Assembly: GCA_958496175.1 (NCBI GenBank)
Contig: OY292276.1
Span: 54,697,080 to 54,761,079, forward strand
Source of the DNA: Sisyra terminalis
Lineage: Eukaryota > Arthropoda > Insecta > Neuroptera > Sisyridae
Direction: 5' to 3'
Length of the DNA: 64,000 nucleotides
This document shows positions 56,431 to 64,000 of the stretch, one piece after another (within the stretch, counting starts at the first letter, position 1; the number at the start of each line of letters is the position of its first letter). Position numbers and translations under genes: made by a program. The notes below the pieces were generated by a model, which did no database searches, was not told the DNA's origin, and saw nothing but the letters and a program-made list of their open reading frames with translations.

Positions 56431-59254
56431 ACAGTGTACGATGACCTTACTTAAATAAATTCCGTTTCCTTTTCATTGAATTTTCAATAGAAAATCAACA
56501 ATAGCTTTCCAATCATTTCTTATAATTTCCGCAGTTATTTGATATTCTCCAAAGCTTTTTCTAGCCATTCCAATTACTTTTGATCTTATTTTCAAGTCAA
56601 TGATGCTTAAAAATCACGGAGGGTTCTTTTATTGAATTGTACCGGTACTTCTGAAAGCCTTGATACATTGATATTATTATTAAATCTTCGGCCCTTATCT
56701 CAGTTATCCCTATGTGAGTCAAGTATGGATAAGAATCAGCCATTCCCTTTCCTCAAGCAATATGTTCAGTATACTTTCGAAAAATGGTGTGAACTATTAA
56801 AAAAAACAATACAATAGAAGTTCTTAAACGATTTTGCAAGAACTCTCTAAAGATAATAACATTTTTCGAAAACATATCCATTTTTGTCGTTATGTACCGT
56901 TTTTATTAATGGGTGTCCCTAACTTCCTTTTTGTTTGAATATTATGAAACTCAAAATAATTGTATCCAATAAATTTTACCTTTTTACTCAATGAAAATCA
57001 ATCAACCATAATATCTTTCATATTTTTGTAGGACCTGAAAATTGCAGTTGAAACCTGTTTTGAAAGACTTTAACACCAAAAAATCTTTGGATTATAAAGG
57101 TAACATTGAATCTCTGTATTTGATAAATATTTTCACACTTTCTTTGTACTTCCAGATTACTCCAGTTCCTGTTCTCTCAATGACTTTTCCATTTCTTTTC
57201 TCAGTAGCAATCGGTGAGTGAAATAAAGACAAAGATTTTTTATTTATTTTTTTATTATTCCAAGACAGAGAAACATAATATTTTTTCAATATTTTTTTGT
57301 TTAATATACAATATATATGTATGTATATATATATGATATGGGTTATTTTATTTAGAGAAAAAAATTCTCCAAATTTTTACACAATAATAATCTATATAAG
57401 GTATTAATAGCAAAAAAATTGATCGTGAATTTCTCGAAAATATTGACTTTAATTGGTTTATCATTAATTCCTTTTCTTCTTGACCATAAAATGAGTTTGA
57501 TCTTTGCAAAAAAAAAACGTAAACAATAAAGAGCAACGTTTGAATAGTACTTAATTAAAACGCCGTCTTATAGTTGTTCTGTAGTATGAACCAATACATA
57601 CAGAAAATTGTATCAAGCATAATTGAAAGTGCAACCCCCTACTGTGCCGGATTAAAAATTTTATAACAATAAGTAATTACGAATGATTTAGGTGAAAAAA
57701 ATGCCAAGGGACATTACTTTTGAATATTTCATCCAATTTCCACTTATCCATTAGCAACTTTCTTGAATTAAAAAAAAATGATTTAATCCCGTAATCAAAC
57801 TCGTTTTAAAGTCAACTATGGTAACTTTTAACATTCTCGAATTTTTCCAATTTTTTTCGCACACAAAAGTGTTAATTATTTTTTAAATATGCCATTTTTT
57901 GAACACTTCAATGGCACATTTACGTTTACATAAGTACCGCGTTACGTTTTGCATTGTCTGCCTTATATTCAAAGGCAGTTTTTCCAAAATTTCTTCGTTT
58001 TAATTCTTTTCATATGTTGAGTATCCTACTAGAAGCTCTATGTTTTATTTATATTTCTTATATATATTTTTTTTTTAATTTAAATGTAATATTAATAGTC
58101 GATACGTTTAATAACTATTTTATACAAAATGCGCACGATGACAAGTTTTTTTTTCTCGTTACTAAATCAAATACAAATACAAGACAGCCTTAAAAAAATT
58201 ATTTATATTAAACCTAATTTTACTTAAGAGATATTCTATACGATATAATATATTATTTTTCCTTAATTTGATGTGACAGAAATCTGTGGAATTCGTTTCG
58301 ATAAGCCTGGAAAGATTGCAAAGTTGCAAGTTCTTTGTTGATTCTATACGGACGTTTATTTGTAGTTGTTTTACTATACAAAAAAGAATTTTAACTTTTC
58401 AAACGTTGGTTTGATACTTTCAGTAGACTTAGAAACAAAAAACTTTGGATTTTCGTCAAAAAGAAATGTTAAAACTAATCTGTGCGTATATAAAAAAGAT
58501 TGCCACATCGATTAGTATTTTCTTTTTAAATAAGAAACTTTTTGTCAATTGATTTTTCTTCTTGTTTTGGAAGCCATTTTTAAGTCTATATAAAATACTT
58601 TAGTCCAATAAATAAATGCAATTATTGCCCGGAATTACCGATTTTGAGAAAAAAAAATCCAGGATTTTTTTTTACTTATTGTAGCACCAAACGACTATAA
58701 AATGATTGAAACTGTGTAAATTATGATTACTTATATATCCGAATACTAAACCATTTTCATACTGGCCCAAACAATTGAATTATTGCTATTTTTCTTCCAT
58801 TTTTAAGTTTTCATTTATCAAAAGAGATATAAAATTAAAAAAAAAGTTATTTATCCACGATAATATAATTTCTTTTATATTAAAATTGAATTTTTTTTCG
58901 TAAATGCTACAAATTTTTTAAATTCATTTTTAACTTAGTTAACGTAAGACTTAAGTCTATTAATTGGCAGTTTTTAATTATAAAATAATATATGTATTGA
59001 TCGAAAAGGTGGATTATTTATATCGTTTTTTTAATGTACAGATGATTTAAAATTAACCAATTCGAGATATTTATGTGAAAGATTATAATAGAGATTAATG
59101 TTAATGTATTTATATAGTAGAGGAATGGGGTGGAGGATGAAGGGTTGCAAGATTCAAAGGATGTGAGTTTAAAAAAAATGTTTTAATGCGCTACTTTGGC
59201 TTGTTATGTGCGCAAGGCACCTGGTGATCAAAAATTCTCTGAGCGTCATTAGTA
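56431..59254. other. AT-rich sequence, including the probable Dg 3' UTR
   Basis: The minus-strand sequence directly below 59254 is the 3' UTR of dystroglycan. ATTAAA occurs on that strand about 70 bases past the stop. No gene was seen elsewhere in this stretch; the frames of 60-79 aa are unsupported. Confidence 0.4.
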
Positions 59255-60316
59255 TTAAGGAGGAACGTATGGTGGTGGTTTTCTGTATGTTGGGGTGGCT
59301 TTGGGTCGCTGTCCTCGACCGGTGTCACGGCTTGCCGGGAATGGAGGCGGTGGTTGATACAGGGCTTCTTCTTCGGGTGAATCACCTCGTTTAGGGTAAT
59401 CGGGCGGAAGTAGTGGTGGTTTTTCTTCTTTCATTATGATAGGAGTTTTGTTGCCTGGTTCTGGCTTTTCTTCGAGTTCATCTTGGAAAATGACAGGAAT
59501 GCCTTTGGCGCGGAGACTGCGACGTTCTTCGTCGCCAACGTTAAGTTTACCGGAACGACGACGTCGACGGTAGAGTACACAGGCGACAGTACCGGCGAGA
59601 AGAAGCATGATGAGAATGAGAACGGCGGGGAGGACGTAGGTAATGAGGTAATCATCGCCGGGACGCATTGTTTTCGATTCGTCGATGGGCGCCGAAGGCG
59701 CCTCAGGAGCATGCACAACAGTTGCCTCTCCTTGACAAACTCCACTAGGTCGTAGATTTACAGATTTGATCACAAATTCCGGAGCCATCACACTATCGAC
59801 TCGTTCACTAACACTTTCGTCAGAATTCATAACGATTCGGCGCAATTGATTGATTTCGGCATGTGGACAAACGTCGATGGGCAAAGTTCGATTGATCCAC
59901 GTGACCACGGTCGAACCCTCGTTGATGCTTTCGATGATGATGGCGCTCGCATCGCGATCGTGGAATAATTCGGTGAGTTTTTCGATAAATTTGCGTTGCA
60001 TGGAAGCGCTATGGACGAAAGATTCGTATGGCAAATCGATATTCATGCTGAATTCTACGCTCGGTTGCTTCATAAGTGCATGTTGCGAATGTACCATTAC
60101 GACCAGACTATCTGTTGCGGTTAATCCTCCAACATCTTCGCAAACCAGTTGGTATTCACGTCGTCCAATATCTCGATGGTGTGGCACGCCATAAAATTCT
60201 TGATTTTTCACATCGAATTGTAGCCAATGGTCGGGTGGAATGGATTGACGATCCATTGTTAACAAAGTAAGTTTCATATGACGTGTAGTACCATCCTCCG
60301 GATCGTAGAATGTATC
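59255..60316 (-). CDS. Dg: Dg last exon: cadherin/SEA module 2, transmembrane helix, dystrophin-binding tail
   Basis: Acceptor TTTCTTTCTTCAG, TAA at 59255-59257, 354 codons including stop. Encodes DTFYDPEDGTTRHMKLTLL (cadherin-like 2), TWINRTLPIDVCPHAEINQL (SEA-like 2), ITYVLPAVLILIMLLLAGTV (membrane helix), RRRRRSGKL, GIPVIFQDELEE (vertebrates GVPIIFADELDD), EEKPPLLPPDYP and YQPPPPFPAS, ending KPPPYVPP. Confidence 0.98.
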   Translation of the reverse strand, partial: DTFYDPEDGTTRHMKLTLLTMDRQSIPPDHWLQFDVKNQEFYGVPHHRDIGRREYQLVCEDVGGLTATDSLVVMVHSQHALMKQPSVEFSMNIDLPYESFVHSASMQRKFIEKLTELFHDRDASAIIIESINEGSTVVTWINRTLPIDVCPHAEINQLRRIVMNSDESVSERVDSVMAPEFVIKSVNLRPSGVCQGEATVVHAPEAPSAPIDESKTMRPGDDYLITYVLPAVLILIMLLLAGTVACVLYRRRRRSGKLNVGDEERRSLRAKGIPVIFQDELEEKPEPGNKTPIIMKEEKPPLLPPDYPKRGDSPEEEALYQPPPPFPASRDTGRGQRPKATPTYRKPPPYVPP

Positions 60317-63300
60317 CTGAAGAAAGAAAAATCTTATGAAAAGTCCTGACTATTCAATTTTTATATTGGTCTTTGGTCAGTGGGGTTTTTACGTTAAAAC
60401 CATGGAGACTATGACCCGATGTAGTAGATTAGAAGGAAGCATGGGTCAAACAGTGGCGTAGTTAGGTAACCAAGGGCCCTGGAGCAAATTAAAACATGGG
60501 GCCCTGCTGCTATCTAAACTGATTTGGTTTTATCAATTAGGTAGCTACGTCACTGGGCTCAAACTTGATAGTGATCATTCTTTGCTTTGTTCTTTATTTA
60601 TTATTGAATGTTTTCGCTTCTTTTTTTCGTTAATTTATGGAAAAACAAATCCTCCAAGCTTAGAACATGATAATATTTCACGTTAGAAAATATCAAGAGC
60701 TTTGGCTTTTTCTTTTAAAAAATGGAATATCATAAATTCGTAACACTTACCACTGGTACAGTGAAAACCAACAATTCGCCGACGATGGCGTTTATGTGAT
60801 CAATTTGATTCCGTAAAACAGGCGAGAAATTACGGTCCTTGTTTAGTGGAGGAGGTGGTGGAGTAAATGTGGTTTCGCATTGACCAACTCCTCGGTATTT
60901 AACTTGTTTGACTCGGATTTCGGGCGACAAAGAATTTTGTAGTGCCATCGAAGGTGTGCCCTCATCGTCGGCGACTAGCACCTAAAATTAAAACAAATAA
61001 ACCAATTTTCCATATTCAACATTTAAAAATATTGATTTTGCTGGTCCATAAAAATATTTTTATACAGGGCCTCATTTTCCAGAAGATAAGCTACCATTAA
61101 AATATATTCTAAATTAGTATAGAAAAACTAAGGATAAAACGAGAACCTGGAGCTTATTTTCCAGTAAATCCGGCCCTGATTTGGTAAGCTCAGTACCTTC
61201 ATTAAACCATCAATTTCCGCTTTTGGACAATGGCTACGTGGAAGCGTATCGTTAGTCCACGTAAAGGAAATCGGTTCACTCGACAAATTAACATGGCGAA
61301 CCGTAATCTGAGAAAAGTCTTCATTCTCATATAATTCAGTTAATCCCTTTAAAAGCCTTATTTCCCAATCGATAGGCGTAGGAAAATCGAATTTATCTTC
61401 GACACGAATCTTCACTGTAAACTCATGATTAACAGTGCGTCGTCCTTTATGATGCTGTACATTGATTTCTAAAATATCCGAAACGGTAGCGCCTTCTTTA
61501 TCTTGAGCTTGAATCACAAAGTCCCATTTGGAAACATGTTCTTCTAACGGCCTAAAATTTTGTATGATTTAAGTAAATTTTATTCAATTGTAGAAGAAAA
61601 AATAACTTACAGTCCATAAACTTCACTTGTTCGTGGATTGAATTGAATCCAGGATGTTTTCTTTATGGGTGCGCTGGAGGCGTCCAGAAGAGAAATTTGT
61701 AATGGATCACCATTAGGATCGGCAAATGTATCATTTGGAATGATAAAACTAAAATTTGGAAAGTTAGAAATTGTTATGAAAATACTTTTTTTAAGTTTTA
61801 TACCTAAGAACTTTTCCGGCAGTATGAGCGATTTTCTTGAGCCGGTGTTTAATAACCGGTGGTGAGTTTCGATAGACTCCAACGGTGATTGGAGGATTGG
61901 CGGTGCGTGGCACTGTGGCGGTAGTCGTTGTTTCTTCTTCGGTCGTTGTGGTGGAAGAGCTCGTTGAAGATGAGACTTCTTCGACTGTTGTAGAAGTAAC
62001 AGTAGTTGTGGGAACAATTTGGCTTGTCGTCAAAATGGGGGATGATGGCGATGGTGCAATTGTCGAGGTCATTGAAGTTGAAGAAGTTGGTTCAATTTCT
62101 TCGAGTGTTGTTGGAGTTGCGGTGGTTGGAATTGTTTCGGTGATGATCACTTTTTCGGTGGTGGTTCTTTGAGCTTGAGTCGTTGGTGGGGTGACTGAAG
62201 GAGGTGCAGGCACTTCGGTGACGAGGTCTTCGTCGTAATCATCCTCATAATCATCATCGTTGTCGTCGTACTCATCTTCTTCACCCACTGCAGAAGTGTC
62301 CTCTTTTTTCGCAACACTTTCAGATTTCTTAGCCTCGACCGCTTTTTCAGTCTTGGTTTCAACACTATCGGGACTTATTTCCCCGATATACGTGACTGTC
62401 GTCGTCGTCGTTGTCGGTTTGACAGTTATCGGCGTCGCGGACGACGTCGTTGTCACATCGACCGATTCTACAATAGGAATGATGGCATTAATAGCCTCTT
62501 CGGTTATTACAGGAGGCTCACCATGGTGATGTCGATGTGGATGTTCTGGAAGAATGGGCGTGGAAGTCGTCGTCGTAGTTGACGAAGACTTCACAACTGA
62601 AGGTGGCTAAAAAATTACAAAAAAAAAAGAAATAGAATTTGTCAAACGAGAAATCATTTTTAAAGGTACCTCAGTTATTCCTTCACTTTCTTCATCGGTT
62701 TCATCGTAGTCTTCGTCGTAGTATGAAGGCTCATGATCTGCTCCTGCTGGAAGATCTCTACGTTTGCGTTTATGGTCTGTTTCCACGAGTACTCGCCATC
62801 CAACCACTGGCAATCCGACCACTTCCGAAATTGTGCCTAGAAACCCCAAAGTTTAAAATTCAACTCATTGATTCCAAAAGAAATTAAAGTACCATCGCGA
62901 GCTTGTTCCTTCAATTGTGAGATTAGGGAAACAAATTTCTTGGATATTTCTCGATGACATCCAACAGTGATTTCAACGGCGCTTTGTTGATTTGAAGTCA
63001 ATTTTTTTCGTTCTCCAGGACCGGCAAGGATTATAGACCCTTGACCAACAAGCGATGTCGTTTGTCCCGTCAAAGAAAAGGCACTCTAAAATAAAATAAC
63101 AAGTGTTACTATAATTCTTTAGAAGAAAAACTTTTGAGAAACTCACGAGTGGTTGACCCAAAAATCGGGCAAGATTTTCGATGAGAATTAGCCGTTGTTT
63201 CGGTTTGATCTCGATAACGTTGGCGTCGAAGATGATGCTTAAGATTGTTTCGTCGTCATTTTTCGAGCATCGTGTTATTTCCGAACTGAATATTTTGGGA

Positions 63301-63497
63301 ATATCGGAGCTAGTTTTCGGTACAATTCGAATTGTAAAGTCATCGGTGGCGGATTCCTGGGCGTTTTCGTCGCTATAAGCGACAATCGTTAGATGTACTT
63401 CGCCGATATCGCGACTGACTGGAACGCCTCGTAACGAACCTTTGGTTCGATCGAACAGCAACCAACTTGGAAATGTTTTCGAATTCGTTGATTTCAC
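59255..63497 (-). CDS. Dg: Dystroglycan (eight coding exons, 5' end beyond the window)
   Basis: Dystroglycan is the transmembrane receptor that links extracellular laminin-G proteins to dystrophin and actin. The eight exons (63147-63497, 62893-63085, 62670-62836, 61804-62606, 61611-61748, 61197-61551, 60751-60981, 59255-60316) all have GT-AG junctions with matching phases and sum to 3,300 bases: 1,099 residues plus stop. Order by residue of the visible part: a cadherin-like end and the alpha N-terminal domain (1-200); a furin-type site KRKRR (204-208); an acidic linker; a Thr/Ser-rich mucin-like region (238-505); two cadherin-like plus SEA-like modules (506-746 and 747-960); a transmembrane helix (about 970-995); a basic stop-transfer RRRRR; and a cytoplasmic tail ending RKPPPYVPP, the WW/EF-hand ligand of dystrophin. 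All signature parts are intact. The signal peptide and start codon are outside. Confidence 0.97.
60451..60555. mobile_element. 105-bp hAT MITE in a Dg intron
   Basis: The ends CAGTGGCGTAGTTAGG and GGTAGCTACGTCACTG are inverted, and the flanking 8-mers GGGTCAAA (60443-60450) and GGCTCAAA (60556-60563) match at 7 of 8. The left 90 bases are collinear with the left end of the 1042 and 22293 copies, so it is an internal-deletion derivative of the same family. It lies in the intron 60317-60750. Confidence 0.93.
60751..60981 (-). CDS. Dg: Dg exon: SEA-like module 1 end and linker to module 2
   Basis: Acceptor TAATTTTAG, donor CCAGTG|GTAAGT, phase 0 at both ends, 77 codons. Encodes VKQVKYRGVGQCE, a proline run (TPPPPPL), and RNQIDHINAIVGELLVFTVP, the start of the second cadherin-like module. 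Confidence 0.94.
61197..61551 (-). CDS. Dg: Dg exon: cadherin-like module 1 end and SEA-like module 1
   Basis: Acceptor AAATTTTAG, donor ATGAAG|GTACTG, phases 2 to 0. Encodes LPLEEHVSKWDFVIQAQDKE (cadherin end) and NHEFTVKIRVEDKF to FTWTNDTLPRSHCPKAEI (SEA-like). Confidence 0.94.
61611..61748 (-). CDS. Dg: Dg exon: start of cadherin-like module 1
   Basis: Acceptor AAATTTTAG, donor GGACT|GTAAGT, phase 2 at both ends. Encodes SFIIPNDTFADPNGDPLQIS, then WIQFNPRTSEVYGL, the DPxGDPL and FNxxTxEVYGLP pattern of dystroglycan-type cadherin repeats. Confidence 0.93.
61804..62606 (-). CDS. Dg: Dg exon: mucin-like region
   Basis: 803-base exon, phase 0 in and 2 out. It is dominated by Thr, Ser and Pro (STTTTTSTP, PTTTTTTVTY, STSSSTTTTEEETTTT), with a His-rich start (HPHRHHH) and an acidic island (DEYDDNDDDYEDDYDED). 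Such regions carry dense O-glycosylation. The long frames on the opposite strand are shadows of this simple composition. Confidence 0.93.
62670..62836 (-). CDS. Dg: Dg exon: end of N-terminal domain with furin-type site
   Basis: Acceptor GGGTTTCTAG, donor ACTGAG|GTACCT, phases 1 to 0. Encodes GTISEVVGLPVVGWRVLVET, DHKRKRRDLP, then an acidic run (YYDEDYDETDEESEG). GYPVVGW and the following basic cluster align with the furin site of vertebrate alpha-dystroglycan. Confidence 0.93.
62893..63085 (-). CDS. Dg: Dg exon: alpha N-terminal domain, continued
   Basis: Acceptor TTATTTTAG, donor GATG|GTACTT, phases 0 to 1. Encodes SAFSLTGQTTSLVGQGSI, then AGPGERKKLTS and VEITVGCHREISKKF. The AGPG and the GC Cys match the vertebrate domain. 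Confidence 0.93.
63147..63497 (-). CDS. Dg: Dg exon (first visible): cadherin-like end and start of the second N-terminal domain
   Basis: The acceptor TTTTAATTTTAG precedes GTG AAA TCA, and the donor is CTC|GTGAGT; both junctions are phase 0. It encodes FPSWLLFDRTKGSLRGVPVS then RDIGEVHLTIVAYSDE (cadherin-like fold), followed by TRCSKNDDETILSIIFDANV and KPKQRLILIENL, matching the vertebrate alpha-dystroglycan segment that begins CSxDEPVTVLTVILDAD. Confidence 0.95.
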
Positions 63498-64000
63498 CTA
63501 AAATTAAAATGAATTTGTAATTTTCATAAAAAATAATTTATAATTTTCGACCAATACATTAGTCCTAAGAAATACAAATTTCCACTATTTGATTAATTTA
63601 CTAGGAGTTAAGACAAGGAAATCTTAATCTTAGACTTTTAAAATTAACCCCAAACATTAAATTAGTATCTTTAAGTGTAAAATTGGAGTAAAAAATTGAA
63701 ATTTTCAATCCAATCGCCTTGGAGAGTAAATGTCAAAGGACAGGGGAAAAAGTATCCCTTTTTTTGGAAAAAATAAATAGCAGTGCATTTAAAAAAATAT
63801 ACTATTTATCCCTCCTAGAGGGGATGAATTTCTGAAGAAAACAACCTGAATAGAAGCCTCTAATATTTAATGAGTAATTAGGTCAAATTTAAATTCTACT
63901 TTTAATGACATTGATTGAACTAAATTAGAAATAAATGAGCAATAAGTTGTTCACATATTTTACGAGTTTAGCTTTCGGATTTAGCTAATTTTAGTCAAAC
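63498..64000. other. Dg: Dg intron, running off the window
   Basis: AT-rich sequence upstream of the first visible Dg exon. No further coding exon was recognised, so the signal peptide and first N-terminal exons lie beyond 64000. Confidence 0.6.

Noticed and set aside
59483..59755. Open frames of 60-114 aa on the plus strand across 59200-62900
   Set aside because: They lie antisense to dystroglycan exons with verified splice phases and known domains, and their simple Val/Ser-rich composition follows from the Thr-rich mucin codons.
1..64000. CRISPR arrays, operons or bacterial genes
   Set aside because: Introns, GT-AG splicing, LINEs and dystroglycan show a eukaryotic genome. No direct-repeat/spacer array is present.

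Overview
The window looks like AT-rich insect nuclear DNA: long introns, GT-AG splice sites, a TATA/Inr core promoter, a recognisable arthropod dystroglycan gene, and many insect-type transposon remnants (Jockey-like LINEs, mariner/Tc1, hAT, Mutator-like, TTAA-targeting elements). A beetle is a reasonable guess, but the sequence alone does not prove the order.

Three host genes can be supported. (1) At 1923-2402 (+) is the last coding exon of an unrecognised gene whose other exons lie left of the window; it encodes a His/Arg-rich basic tail. (2) At about 16.29-43.10 kb (+) is a complete small gene of unknown function. It has a TATA box and Inr, a first exon encoding an acylation-type N-terminus (MGCASS), a 25.5-kb intron, and a second exon encoding an acidic, Ala/Glu-rich helical protein. 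The stop codon of the short form overlaps a strong splice donor, and an in-frame third exon follows, so two C-termini (214 and 289 aa) are predicted. (3) At 59.2-63.5 kb and beyond (-) are eight coding exons (1,099 codons) of dystroglycan (Dg), from the alpha N-terminal region through the mucin-like region and two cadherin/SEA-like modules to the transmembrane helix and the PPPY tail. The 5' end lies off the right edge.

Almost everything else is mobile DNA in the 25.5-kb intron and in the intergenic space at 43-59 kb. This includes a three-copy hAT family with 8-bp target duplications (one 105-bp copy sits in a Dg intron), a Tc1 element, two or three mariner remnants, LINE fragments, three TTAA-flanked elements of about 0.72 kb, a nested cluster at 37-40 kb (Mutator-like, CACTA-like, Jockey, YqaJ nuclease), and a broken ionotropic-receptor-like gene between two TTAA elements.

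The most interesting pattern is that four unrelated-looking repeat families, most of them folded back as inverted repeats, carry the same RNA-like layout: CTGANGA, one extra A, a 5-6 bp hairpin, GAAA, a very short self-complementary stem III, then a strand that pairs back to the start. This matches the type I hammerhead ribozyme architecture reported in Penelope-like retroelements. It was found by eye, and folding and cleavage have not been tested.
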